Below, piece by piece: positions 1 to 7,132 of a DNA stretch of 64,000 bases. A model generated the notes under the pieces. The model was not told the DNA's origin. It made no database searches and was given only the letters and a program-made list of their open reading frames with translations. The stretch is taken from contig CALRNH020000012.1 in assembly GCA_943369485.1 (NCBI GenBank), positions 1 through 64,000 on the forward strand. Reading direction: 5' to 3'. A program made the position numbers and the translations under genes. This stretch comes from ATX-6F1 sp943369485. Lineage in GTDB: Bacteria; Cyanobacteriota; Cyanobacteriia; PCC-6307; Cyanobiaceae. The stretch's first letter is position 1. The number at the start of each line of letters is the position of its first letter.

Positions 1-72
1 CTGATTGAGTAGCTGCTCGGCAGTGCGCAGCTTGCGGATGATCTGCTCGGGGTTGTGGCGCTTGCGTTTCAT
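1..72 (-). CDS. IS3-family transposase OrfA, N-terminal part (cut by window edge)
   Basis: Only the first 24 codons are present. They begin ATG at 72 and encode MKRKRHNPEQIIRKLRTAEQ followed by LLNQ. This is the usual start of IS3-family OrfA proteins, where the 'EQIIRKL' helix opens the helix-turn-helix that binds the IS ends. The frame runs off the window, so completeness and activity are unknown. Its position just inside the terminal inverted repeat supports the call. Confidence 0.7.
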   Translation of the reverse strand, partial: MKRKRHNPEQIIRKLRTAEQLLNQ

Positions 73-142
73 GGGGCTTCTCCTGGCCAAGTCTGGCCGG
101 TAGGGAAGCTCTCATAAGGGCTGGTTCAGTTTTTGGGGTCCA
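1..142 (-). mobile_element. End of an IS3-family insertion sequence
   Basis: The left edge of the window holds the 5' end of an insertion sequence read on the minus strand. From position 142 leftward the strand reads TGGACCCCAAAAACTGAACC, a TG-starting terminal inverted repeat of IS3-family style. It is followed after about 48 bases by the start codon of an orfA-type transposase. The outer boundary at 142 falls inside another reading frame, which it interrupts. The rest of the element lies outside the window, so the second end and any target duplication cannot be seen. Confidence 0.75.
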
Positions 143-277
143 CGTCAGCACCAGCCAGCGCAGCCGTGCCATGCCATGGAGGGTTTCGGCGCCCATCAAC
201 AGCAGGGCGAGCGCCAAGCCGCGCAACAGGAGTTCAGCCAAGGCCGATCCCAAGGGTTCTGCCTCAGCCTGATGCAA
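143..277 (-). pseudogene. N-terminal fragment of a small membrane-protein gene, cut by the IS
   Basis: A minus-strand frame from a possible TTG at 277 reads 45 codons up to the IS boundary. It contains a hydrophobic stretch ending ALALLLMGAETLHG. An amphipathic start, one transmembrane helix and an 'ETLHG' motif recall the N terminus of small uncharacterised bacterial membrane proteins. The frame joins IS sequence with no remaining native end, so the gene is interrupted here. The start codon is uncertain. Base composition is GC-rich like the chromosome, unlike the cassette-like genes to its right. Confidence 0.45.
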
Positions 278-318
278 TCTGCCGACACTGATGGTGAAAC
301 GGCAACACCAGCCTGAGG

Positions 319-759
319 TCAACGAACCGTTAACCTGGGGCCGCTACGGCTAAAAATCAAGGTTTCATTGCCGCTGCGATCCAATAGCGTCAACATCGAA
401 CGAGTCAATTTGTAGGTCTTCGCCTGACCGAGCAATGTCAGGACCATGGACTCGGCACGCATGGCCGGTTCGGGCCCTCCCATCCGCGTCACGACAAAGG
501 GCCCCGCAGAAAACGATTGACTCGCACCAAGCTTGTACGGACCGGAGTAGCTGTTGACGCCGCTGTTGCCTGACATCCGCCCATCGGCGAACGTTGCTGT
601 GATAGTGACGCTGGCCGGGTCAACGGAACTCACTGACCAGCCTTTCAGCATCCAGGATGTTCCCTGGAGTGGATTGGCGATGACGGCAGTTGCTGGGATG
701 ACGGTTAGCGCGATGGTGATCAGGGCGACAATCGCTGGGTAGCTGGAGAGGCGCTTCAT
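319..759 (-). CDS. Exported META-domain (HslJ-like) protein
   Basis: The 146-residue protein has a clear signal peptide at residues 1-28 (KRLSSYP, then a hydrophobic core ending near AVIA). One META/HslJ-type domain follows, opening with 'LQGTSWMLKGW'. It includes the 'GRMSGNSGVNSYSGPY' segment, equivalent to the family's G-x-x-G-C-N-x-Y region but with no Cys. HslJ-like proteins are small envelope beta-proteins linked to stress or drug tolerance; the exact role is unknown. It is the leftmost gene of the minus-strand cassette-like array. A half attC-like site lies 32 bases upstream, so it may be a mobile cassette gene. Confidence 0.75.
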   Translation of the reverse strand: MKRLSSYPAIVALITIALTVIPATAVIANPLQGTSWMLKGWSVSSVDPASVTITATFADGRMSGNSGVNSYSGPYKLGASQSFSAGPFVVTRMGGPEPAMRAESMVLTLLGQAKTYKLTRSMLTLLDRSGNETLIFSRSGPRLTVR

Positions 760-790
760 TGTGTCTCCGCACGATCACTCTGTTGTTATA

Positions 791-811
791 GCCAACGCTC
801 AAGGGCAGCCA
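791..811 (-). repeat. attC-like half site
   Basis: On the minus strand this reads GGCTGCCCTTGAGCGTTGGC. The CTTGAGCGTTGG core is the same as the right arm of the complete attC-like site at 1237-1323. GTTGGCT resembles the integron core site GTTRRRY with one mismatch. No convincing left arm was found in the 140 bases up to the preceding gene, so this is a half or decayed site. Confidence 0.45.
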
Positions 812-951
812 AACCTTCCAAAAAGTCGGGACTGGCACGACCACTGAATCCAGACGCTGTGATGCCCATAGGCATCGAGAAGAGAAATTCGACACTCAAG
901 ACCAAACGCATGTTCGTGTAATCACACGTAGCATCTAACCATAGAGGCTAT

Positions 952-1230
952 TCACACTGAAATGGAATCAAGTGCCTTGGATACACTGTCAAGAAACCAA
1001 TCTCCCCAAAGACAGCTCATTGCCACTGAAGACACTACGACAAGCCCAGCGAGACTGACCTGAAAGATGCTTGGTTGAGATGAATAACCAGCAGAGAAAG
1101 GAACAGCGTCAATCAAAACGCCCATGACTGCTCCACCAACAATACGTAGAGACACACCGGCAAAAGGGTTCTTAACGGGCATCTCCGACGGCATCGCTTC
1201 CTCTAGTGCATAAAGAAGACCATCGTACAC
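952..1230 (-). CDS. Hypothetical membrane protein in cassette-like array
   Basis: This is a small protein I do not recognise. Read from GTG at 1230 it has 92 residues, with two hydrophobic stretches near residues 28-43 (VSLRIVGGAVMGVLI) and 55-72 (FQVSLAGLVVVSSVAM), so two membrane helices are likely. A longer frame to a TTG at 1266 would start inside the attC-like palindrome and is less likely; an ATG at 1194 would shorten it. It sits between an attC-like site and a half site, as an integron cassette gene would. Composition is AT-richer than the chromosome. Confidence 0.45.
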   Translation of the reverse strand: MYDGLLYALEEAMPSEMPVKNPFAGVSLRIVGGAVMGVLIDAVPFSAGYSSQPSIFQVSLAGLVVVSSVAMSCLWGDWFLDSVSKALDSISV

Positions 1231-1236
1231 AAGGTC

Positions 1237-1323
1237 ATCCCAACGCTCAAGAGCAGCGGCGGGCAACGATCCTGTGCGGTTTTAAATCACCTTTGCACCC
1301 ATCCGCGGAATCTTGATGTTAGC
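1237..1323 (-). repeat. attC-like recombination site
   Basis: An imperfect palindrome of about 87 bases. On the minus strand it opens GCTAACATCAAGATTCCGCGG, continues through a spacer, and closes CCGCTGCTCTTGAGCGTTGGG. The arms pair as AACATCAAGA against AACGCTCAAGA with unpaired bases on one arm, the asymmetry typical of attC sites. GCTAAC and GTTGGG match the integron R-box consensus well. The TAA stop of the upstream gene lies inside the GCTAAC box, which is usual for integron cassettes. Confidence 0.65.
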
Positions 1324-2005
1324 GATCAGCGCGTTGAATCCGAAGCATTTCGAATGCACCTCTCTGGAATTCGTAGTTCACACGTGTAATCGACACTCGA
1401 TGACCAGCTGCACGGAGCATCTCGACGCTCCCATTGAGATGAGGGGAAAGCGCACCACCCATTTCAAGAAGTGGAAACACTCTGACTTCTTTGGCAACTC
1501 GGCATAGCTCCAGCAGCGAAGAATGGTGAAACGCCTCGTCCAGCTGACGGCTATACAAGAAAAGAAGATGAGAGCAGAGAGCCAAGTTGAAATCGCCGTC
1601 AGGGAACTGCAGTGATGGCAATGCCATGCTCAAGTAACGACCCTCAGCCGAGCCAACTGGATAGTCATCCAAGAAAGCTTCCATCGCGGCCATGCGAACC
1701 TGCCCGAGTTCCTCGACCGATGTAATATATTCCCAAACGAATTCATCCTGATTCTGCCTGGTCTGATCAATCACTTGCTCATAGGTCGTGGCAATTCGAG
1801 CTTCGATATCGGAACTACTGAATGTATAGATTGGATCACATGAAACCACTGTTTTGCCTCTTCTGGTTGCTTCGGCATTGAAGCTTGCTGGTCCATCCCC
1901 ACAGCCAAGGATTCGGCCAACCATGTCAGTAGCGGTGAGTGAGAACATGGAAGTGTATTCCTCATATGAGCGATCCCAGGGAACGACTTGATCTAGCGTG
2001 AACAT
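1319..2005 (-). CDS. SAM-dependent methyltransferase-like protein (cassette gene)
   Basis: The 228-residue protein has a class I methyltransferase-like SAM motif near residues 31-40 (GRILGCGDGPASFN). An acidic residue follows the second strand (VVSCDP), and a later motif is FNLALCSHLLFLYS. The substrate is not evident. Translation starts at an ATG at 2005, and the stop codon overlaps the R box of the attC-like site downstream. Genes of this type occur often in environmental integron cassettes. Composition is AT-richer than the flanking chromosome, which fits acquisition. Confidence 0.6.
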   Translation of the reverse strand: MFTLDQVVPWDRSYEEYTSMFSLTATDMVGRILGCGDGPASFNAEATRRGKTVVSCDPIYTFSSSDIEARIATTYEQVIDQTRQNQDEFVWEYITSVEELGQVRMAAMEAFLDDYPVGSAEGRYLSMALPSLQFPDGDFNLALCSHLLFLYSRQLDEAFHHSSLLELCRVAKEVRVFPLLEMGGALSPHLNGSVEMLRAAGHRVSITRVNYEFQRGAFEMLRIQRADR

Positions 2006-2021
2006 AGGTTGTTTGATGAAT

Positions 2022-2108
2022 GGCTAACGCTCCAGATCAGAGACGGAGAGGTGCGGTTTTGATTGATGTGAAACGCCTGCTCCCGCCGTCTTCCTCTGGA
2101 TGGAATGC
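2022..2108 (-). repeat. attC-like site with one decayed R box
   Basis: The right arm on the minus strand reads CCGTCTCTGATCTGGAGCGTTAGCC, ending in a good GTTAGCC core. The left arm, CATCCAGAGGAAGACGG, pairs with it. The expected AAC of the left R box has become TTC (GGCATTCC). The arms share the TCCAGA stem with the site at 2479-2566, so they are relatives rather than chance hairpins. Confidence 0.55.
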
Positions 2109-2132
2109 CGATCCTCGCAGAACTGATGCGAT

Positions 2133-2411
2133 TTATCTTCCATCCGCCTCCAAGATGCCGACATCCCCACCGGTCGCAAGTCTCATGAAAGCGTAGACCT
2201 CCCTGTCACAGCCAAGCCAACTGCCGACGCTTCGATTAACTTTGAAACGAACTGTCAGGACATCGCCTTCTTTACCCGACGGAAAGACCCCTGGCGCAAG
2301 GTGAACTGCATCGATGGAAGAGTCTGGAAAGGTAGCGGCGTAAAAGCGTGCCGAGTCTTCGGCGTTCCCGTCATACCAAAGACATATCGTGTTCTTAGCA
2401 ACCTTTGTCAT
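2133..2411 (-). CDS. PhnB/VOC-family protein, C-terminally truncated (cassette gene)
   Basis: From ATG at 2411 the 92-residue protein begins like PhnB-type VOC proteins: 'CLWYDGNAEDSARFY', then FPDSSIDAVHLAPG and PSGKEGDVLTVRF. Family members are about 150-165 residues and continue with a GLNGGP segment and metal-site residues. Here the sequence diverges after VRF into an unrelated tail and stops. A deletion or frameshift is likely and function is doubtful. It lies between two attC-like sites in the same orientation as its neighbours. PhnB-like genes are common integron cargo. Confidence 0.65.
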   Translation of the reverse strand: MTKVAKNTICLWYDGNAEDSARFYAATFPDSSIDAVHLAPGVFPSGKEGDVLTVRFKVNRSVGSWLGCDREVYAFMRLATGGDVGILEADGR

Positions 2412-2478
2412 GTCGTTCTCCTGTGAGATTGGAAATTGCGCTCCTTCGTCGCAGTGATGCGATGTGTGCCCCGTTGAC

Positions 2479-2566
2479 GCTCGAACGCTCCAGATCAGAA
2501 GCGGGCAAGAGAGCATCGTATTCACAGACAAACTCCGCTCCCGCCTTCTGCATCTGGATGTTAGCC
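2479..2566 (-). repeat. attC-like recombination site
   Basis: The best-preserved pair of arms in the array. On the minus strand the left arm is GCTAACATCCAGATGCAGAAGG and the right arm is CTTCTGATCTGGAGCGTT. They pair over about 17 bases with extra unpaired bases on the left arm, the bulge pattern that defines the recombined strand of attC sites. The left box GCTAAC is good. The right box GTTCGAG matches the consensus only in GTT. It sits 13 bases after the stop of the DUF1294 gene. Confidence 0.65.
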
Positions 2567-2579
2567 CGCGCCTTCATAC

Positions 2580-3185
2580 CTACACATTGCGGAGCCACCC
2601 TGAATGCCATGCGAGAAAGCCAGCGACATTAGCGGACACGGTGAACCAGAAGACCGCCACGAAGCGCGGCTTGGAACACTTGTGGCGCAATAGCTGCTGT
2701 GCAAGAAGGGCGCCAGGCCAGCCACCAGCCAAGCTAAGTAGGTGCAATGTCCTCTCCGGCGTGCGCCAGCGTCCATTGATTGCCGCCGACTTGTCGACAG
2801 CGTATGCAAAGAACGCCAAAAGGCTGAGCCCGATGTACACCGCAAGAACCATAGGCTTGATCGGCCATTGGCTTGCGACATAGAGCCAGACTAAAGCGAA
2901 GGCCGGGATCGCCACTAGCCTCGGAAGAGTCCATGATGCAGGAGACTCCGCTCGATGAATCCTCGGTGCTCGGTTATGTACTAGGGAGTGGACTGAATGC
3001 GCACGCATCTTGCCGTTTGGGCCTAGTTCAACCTCGAAGGTCAAAACTTGACCAATCGTCGGGCGGCCGGCACCAGGTGGGAAGGCCTTGATATGAACGA
3101 AGATATCCTTACCGCCCTGCGCTGTCTCTATGAACCCGAAGCCTCGCTCGTCATTCCAAGATCTGAGGTTTCCGCTTAGTCGCAT
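2580..3185 (-). CDS. Cold-shock domain / DUF1294 membrane fusion protein (cassette gene)
   Basis: Start chosen at ATG 3185, giving 201 residues beginning MRLSGNLRSWNDERGFGFIE. Residues 1-65 are a cold-shock domain with the RNP1-like 'ERGFGFI' and RNP2-like 'DIFVHI' motifs. Two hydrophobic helices follow near 85-130. Residues 140-200 are a DUF1294 domain (AVDKSAAINGRWRTPERTLH and SLAGGWPGALLAQQ). The function is unknown; RNA binding at the membrane is plausible. CSD-DUF1294 fusions occur in integron cassettes, which agrees with the attC-like site just downstream and a core-site match at 3201-3213 upstream. Confidence 0.75.
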   Translation of the reverse strand: MRLSGNLRSWNDERGFGFIETAQGGKDIFVHIKAFPPGAGRPTIGQVLTFEVELGPNGKMRAHSVHSLVHNRAPRIHRAESPASWTLPRLVAIPAFALVWLYVASQWPIKPMVLAVYIGLSLLAFFAYAVDKSAAINGRWRTPERTLHLLSLAGGWPGALLAQQLLRHKCSKPRFVAVFWFTVSANVAGFLAWHSGWLRNV

Positions 3186-3606
3186 AGGTTCCTTCTGCGT
3201 CGGTCCAACGCTAATACGGCGGGTCCGAGAACCCTCCCGCAAACCAACCCTGGAACCACATAAAACCCCAATGGCCTGTCTGACGGAACCCTAGATCCAT
3301 TTCAGGCCAATAGATCACGGCGTTTCGCGCAGCCTGGATGGATTTTTAGACAGGTCCGTGAACCAACTGTTGTCTGCAATCCAAATCATGGATCCGCTTG
3401 TCCAAGCCAATCAAAACGTTGCCTTCGTTGCCAGAGCTACGCCAACCGTTCCAAGGTCGACTGTGCACAACTGAATGAGCACCTCGAAGGGCCATTTCGC
3501 ACCTTCGCCCGCCTCAGAAATGCCAGTTGTCGACACCCTACACAAGGGCAACTGCCATCATCCGAAACTCTCCAGGGTTCGGCGCCAAGCGCCTGATTGC
3601 CACTCC
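3186..3606. other. Gene-free stretch at the right edge of the cassette array
   Basis: No convincing gene. On the minus strand GCGTTGGACC at 3204-3213 is a full match to the GTTRRRY core site and marks where the DUF1294 cassette would begin. Only a short CGGGAGGG/CCCG hairpin lies beyond it, so this attC or attI is truncated. No integrase gene (intI) is found here, where one would be expected upstream of the first cassette. The rest up to the TIM-barrel stop codon shows nothing recognisable. Confidence 0.5.
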
Positions 3607-4581
3607 TCAGCCCAACCGCTCCCTCACCCACCCAGCCATCAGCTGATTGATCTCAACGAGATCCGCCACTGGCTGATTTGTGAACGGCAGGGTCGGCAGA
3701 TAGCCATCGGGACCGAACTCGGGTGTGACCGTCAGCGCCCCACGTCCCTGGGCGCGGTGGCGTTGGGCGAACAACGCCCAGCAGGATCCGTGGGCTTCCA
3801 GCGCCTCACGATGCTCGGGCGCGAAGGGGTGCGACACCTGGGGCCCCTGGGCCCATCCCACCCGCGCATGGATGTGATCCACACGGCTGGCCATGGCCTG
3901 GATCGGTGCCAGCTCCGGGGTCATCAGCCGCTCGGCCAGCACACACCAGTGGCTCAGATCAGCTGTGAGCCTCAGGGCCGGAAACGCCTCCAGGGTGCGG
4001 GCGATACCCCAGGGGTTCGCCAGGCAGCGGGAGCGGTGGGTCTCGAAGCTCACGGGCAACCCGCTGCGCTCCGCCAAGCCCAGGGCCCGGCCCCAGAAGC
4101 GCTGCTGCTCCACCCAGCCCCAGCTGTCGCTGCCCGTGATCACCGTCACCTTCAACGGCTGCAAGACCACCGACTCGGCCAGCAGGCCATCGAGCTCCTC
4201 AAGATGCTGATCGGCACTGCGCCCCAGATCGGGCACATAGCCTCCCCCGGTCACCAGCTCCAGGATCAGCGCCCGCTCAGCCTTCTCCAAGGTCGAGCGC
4301 ACTGACTGGGCTTTGAGGCCAGCCAGGGCGCTGTGGCGCAGGTTCAGCTCCAGCCCGTCGAAGCCGCCGAGCTGAGAGCGCTCGATCGCCTCCGCCAGCG
4401 AACCACCAAAACCCCAAAGGCTCTGCAGCAGGAGCGGCGTCGGCGCTGGCCACTCAGGTTCTGGGCCGCCGTCCAAAGCATTCTCCATGGGGAATTCCGC
4501 CAGGAAGGCGGCTTCATTGCTGCTGCCCACCAGCTCCTGGGGGCCCAATCCGTCCCCATCGCTTGACTCGGTAACGGTCAT
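3607..4581 (-). CDS. Xylose-isomerase-like TIM-barrel protein
   Basis: 324 residues from ATG at 4581. The pattern is that of the AP-endonuclease-2/sugar isomerase fold: 'FDGLELNLRHS' near the start of the barrel, 'LPVSFETHRSR' (Glu and His ligands), 'LTADLSHWCV' (Asp/His), 'VDHIHARVGWAQGPQ' and 'VTPEFGPDGY' (final Glu). These positions match the metal ligands of family members that isomerise or epimerise sugars or related small molecules. The substrate cannot be read from sequence. The gene diverges from the guanidine operon with only 188 bases between starts, so it may share regulation, but the riboswitch lies on the other transcript. Confidence 0.7.
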   Translation of the reverse strand: MTVTESSDGDGLGPQELVGSSNEAAFLAEFPMENALDGGPEPEWPAPTPLLLQSLWGFGGSLAEAIERSQLGGFDGLELNLRHSALAGLKAQSVRSTLEKAERALILELVTGGGYVPDLGRSADQHLEELDGLLAESVVLQPLKVTVITGSDSWGWVEQQRFWGRALGLAERSGLPVSFETHRSRCLANPWGIARTLEAFPALRLTADLSHWCVLAERLMTPELAPIQAMASRVDHIHARVGWAQGPQVSHPFAPEHREALEAHGSCWALFAQRHRAQGRGALTVTPEFGPDGYLPTLPFTNQPVADLVEINQLMAGWVRERLG

Positions 4582-4627
4582 GACAACTCCGCCCAGCGGC
4601 AAGGGTGAGCATGACTGAGCGGAGAAA

Positions 4628-4745
4628 GTTTCTAGGGTTCCGGTTGCGTTTTGGTTGCCTTGGCAGCCCCTTCGCCTCGTCTGGTCCGAGAGAAACACGC
4701 CGGGTTCGCCCGGTGGCACGGAGGGACAAAAGCCCGGGAGACCGC
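4628..4745 (+). promoter_or_regulatory. Guanidine-I riboswitch (ykkC class)
   Basis: The conserved ykkC elements occur in order: CTAGGGTTCCG at 4632-4642, CTGGTCCGAGAG at 4681-4692, a hairpin capped by the GGGTTCGCCC loop at 4702-4711, GGCACGGAGGG at 4715-4725 and ACAAAAGCCCGGGAGA at 4726-4741. These are the strongly conserved bases of the class that binds free guanidinium. The aptamer ends about 25 bases before the ATG of gdmH. No clear terminator stem was identified, so control may be translational or through a terminator I could not resolve. Its presence also shows that upstream in-frame starts for gdmH are false. Confidence 0.93.
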
Positions 4746-4769
4746 CCAGCCCCCATCCGTGATCCCCCA

Positions 4770-5960
4770 ATGACAGAACCCTCCGGTCCCGAAGGGGCCT
4801 TCGATCGCCCCCGCCTGAGCCAGGGTGCCGAAGCGCTCGAAAAGGAAGCCCGTCTGCCGCTCACGGGCTGGCAGCAGGAGGTGGATCAGGGCCTGCGCTA
4901 CGGGCTGGAGGCAGCCGAGAGCATCGTCGATCGGCGCATCTCCACTTTCTCCCGCGGTGAGCTGCCCCATTACGCGGGCATCAACACCTTCATGAAGGCG
5001 CCCTACATCGAGGACGTTCACCGCGTCGGCGAGTTCGATGTGGCGATCCTGGGGGTACCCCACGATTCCGGCACCACCTACCGGCCAGGCACCCGCTTCG
5101 GACCCCAGGGCATCCGCCGCATCTCCGCCCTCTACACCCCCTACAACTACGAAATGGGTGTCGACCTGCGCGAGTCGATCAAGCTCTGCGATGTCGGCGA
5201 TATCTTCACGATCCCCGCCAACAACGAGAAGAGCTTCGATCAGATTTCCAAGGGCGTCGCCCACGTGTTCTCCAGTGGTGCCTTCCCGATCATCCTCGGC
5301 GGCGACCACTCGATCGGCTTTCCAACCGTGCGTGGGGTCTGCCGCCACCTGGGCGACAAGAAGGTGGGGATCATCCACTTCGATCGCCATGTCGACACCC
5401 AGGAGATCGACCTCGACGAGCGCATGCACACCTGCCCCTGGTTCCATGCCACCAACATGGCCAACGCCCCAGCTGAAAATCTGGTGCAGCTGGGCATCGG
5501 CGGCTGGCAGGTGCCCAGAGAGGGGGTGAAGGTCTGCCGCGAGCGCGGCACCAATGTGCTCACCGTCACCGACATCTGCGACATGGGCCTGGAGGCGGCC
5601 GCCAAGTTCGCGATCGAACGAGCCACCGACGGCACCGACTGCGTCTACATCTCCTTCGACATCGACTGCATCGACGCCGGCTTCGTTCCAGGCACCGGCT
5701 GGCCTGAACCGGGCGGGCTGCTGCCCCGCGAAGCGCTCAAGCTGCTGGAACTGATCGTGCGCCACGTGCCCGTGTGCGGCCTGGAGGTGGTGGAGGTCTC
5801 GCCGCCCTATGACGTCAGCGACATGACCTCGCTGATGGCCACGCGCGTGATCTGCGATGTGATGGCCCACCTGGTGGTCTCCGGACAGCTGCCCCGCAAG
5901 CAGAAGCCCGCCTGGCTCCATCAGGCCTGCAACATGCAGGTCGATCAGAAGTGGAGGTGA
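4770..5960 (+). CDS. gdmH: Nickel-dependent guanidine hydrolase (arginase/ureohydrolase family)
   Basis: 396 residues. Predicted to hydrolyse guanidine to urea and ammonia, as does Synechocystis Sll1077. The ureohydrolase binuclear site is complete: His180 in GGDHS, Asp205, His207 and Asp209 in HFDRHVD, and Asp297 and Asp299 in SFDIDCID. Arg replaces the usual Ala in the HFDAH motif. The 'GTGWPEPGG' segment, with Trp311, replaces the P-x-x-G-T-P-x-x-G of agmatinases and agrees with the guanidine-hydrolase subgroup. The protein has an extended N terminus of about 85 residues. Start chosen at the first ATG after the riboswitch. Two nickel-chaperone-like genes follow directly, which supports a Ni enzyme rather than an Mn agmatinase. 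Confidence 0.9.
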   Translation: MTEPSGPEGAFDRPRLSQGAEALEKEARLPLTGWQQEVDQGLRYGLEAAESIVDRRISTFSRGELPHYAGINTFMKAPYIEDVHRVGEFDVAILGVPHDSGTTYRPGTRFGPQGIRRISALYTPYNYEMGVDLRESIKLCDVGDIFTIPANNEKSFDQISKGVAHVFSSGAFPIILGGDHSIGFPTVRGVCRHLGDKKVGIIHFDRHVDTQEIDLDERMHTCPWFHATNMANAPAENLVQLGIGGWQVPREGVKVCRERGTNVLTVTDICDMGLEAAAKFAIERATDGTDCVYISFDIDCIDAGFVPGTGWPEPGGLLPREALKLLELIVRHVPVCGLEVVEVSPPYDVSDMTSLMATRVICDVMAHLVVSGQLPRKQKPAWLHQACNMQVDQKWR

Positions 5961-5963
5961 GCC

Positions 5964-6320
5964 ATGCACGAAGTCGACATGACCAAGTGCCTGCTGCTCT
6001 CCCTCAATGAGTGGAAAGCCCAGCGCCGGCCCCAGGAGCCTGAGGTGAGCGTGGTGCACCTTGAGGTGGGCGCCTTCACCTGCGTCGAACCCGATGCGCT
6101 GGTGTTCACCTTCGCAGCGGCGGTGCAGGGAAGCTGGCTGGCTGGCAGCGAGCTGCGCATCGACACCGTGCCCCTGCGCGCCCGCTGCCTGCGCTGCGAA
6201 ACGATCTACGCCCCCCATCAGGACAACGCCTACCGCTCCCCCTGCTGCGATCACCCGATGGAGGAGATCGTCTCCGGGCGTGAGCTGCGCATCCGCTCCA
6301 TCGACTACGTGTTCGTCTGA
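5964..6320 (+). CDS. HypA-like nickel metallochaperone for guanidine hydrolase
   Basis: 118 residues beginning MHEVDMTKC; the MHE start is the HypA nickel-binding signature, with His2 as ligand. The zinc region has a first CxxC (Cys75, Cys78). The second is atypical: Cys94-Cys95-Asp-His instead of CxxC. It is followed by the family's 'SGRELRIRSIDYVF' ending. HypA normally delivers nickel to [NiFe]-hydrogenase. No hydrogenase gene is present and this one starts three bases after gdmH, so its client is almost certainly GdmH. This parallels sll1078/sll1079 beside sll1077 in Synechocystis. Confidence 0.87.
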   Translation: MHEVDMTKCLLLSLNEWKAQRRPQEPEVSVVHLEVGAFTCVEPDALVFTFAAAVQGSWLAGSELRIDTVPLRARCLRCETIYAPHQDNAYRSPCCDHPMEEIVSGRELRIRSIDYVFV

Positions 6321-6367
6321 ACAGGTCCTCAGCGACCAAGACCTACCCATTCCCTCGCCCTGATCCC

Positions 6368-7132
6368 ATGCATATGCCCCTGGAAGACACGCTCGGAATC
6401 AACCTGCTGGCCGCCAACCAGCACCGGGCCGAGCACAACCGCGAGCACTTCGACGCCTGGCGCCTGCTCTGCCTGAACGTGATGAGCAGCCCCGGCGCCG
6501 GCAAGACCTCCCTGCTGGAGCGCACGATCACCGCCCTGGCCCCTCATCTGGAGATGGCCGTGCTTGAGGGCGACATGACCACCCAGTTGGATGCCCAGCG
6601 CCTGGAGGCGGTGGGGGTTCCCGTGGTGCCGATCACCACCGGCCGCGCCTGCCACCTGGATGCCTCGATGGTGAGCGGTGGCCTCAAGCTGCTCCAGCAG
6701 CGCCTCGATCCAGCCTCTCTTGATCTGCTCTGGGTCGAGAACGTCGGCAACCTGGTCTGCCCGGCCGAGTTCGAGGTGGGCGAACACCTCAAGGTGGCCC
6801 TGCTCAGCGTCACCGAGGGCGACGACAAGCCGCTCAAGTACCCGGTGATGTTCCGCGAGGCGGACTGCGTGCTGATCACCAAGATCGATCTGCTCCCTTA
6901 CCTGAGCGTTCAGGTGGAGCGCTTCGTGGAGCATGTTCAGCACGTGAACCCCCGGGCCCAGGTGTTCCTGCTCTCTGCCAGCAGTGGTGAGGGCCTCGAT
7001 GCCTGGCACCAGTGGCTCCTGGAGCAGGTGGAGGAACGGCGCACCGCCAGTGAACCACCCTCTCAACCAACCACTGAACCAACGACAAAAGCCATCAACG
7101 ACATCCTCTTCCCCGCCCTGGTGACCCGATGA
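6368..7132 (+). CDS. HypB-like nickel GTPase for guanidine hydrolase
   Basis: 254 residues of the SIMIBI GTPase class. The Walker A loop is 'SSPGAGKTSLLE', followed by 'LEGDMTTQLDA', the HypB motif 'TGRACHLDASMV', 'WVENVGNLVCPA' and 'SVTEGDDKPLKYP'. The base-recognition motif is TKID, where NKxD is usual. No His-rich nickel-storage tail is present. It works with the HypA-like protein to insert nickel. The last four bases (ATGA) overlap the start of the next gene, showing translational coupling. Confidence 0.87.
   Translation: MHMPLEDTLGINLLAANQHRAEHNREHFDAWRLLCLNVMSSPGAGKTSLLERTITALAPHLEMAVLEGDMTTQLDAQRLEAVGVPVVPITTGRACHLDASMVSGGLKLLQQRLDPASLDLLWVENVGNLVCPAEFEVGEHLKVALLSVTEGDDKPLKYPVMFREADCVLITKIDLLPYLSVQVERFVEHVQHVNPRAQVFLLSASSGEGLDAWHQWLLEQVEERRTASEPPSQPTTEPTTKAINDILFPALVTR

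Noticed and set aside
250..320. Possible attC or terminator palindrome after the META gene
   Set aside because: CCTCAGCCTG and CAGCCTGAGG can pair, but no R boxes are present. It may be a terminator hairpin and is not counted as attC.
920..945. GTTAGAT on the minus strand as an additional attC core
   Set aside because: A seven-base match without a pairing arm is expected by chance. It was not used.
4632..6350. A 572-residue antisense frame over gdmH
   Set aside because: His/Gly/Val-rich antisense frame typical of GC-rich DNA. The plus strand carries a complete enzyme and riboswitch.
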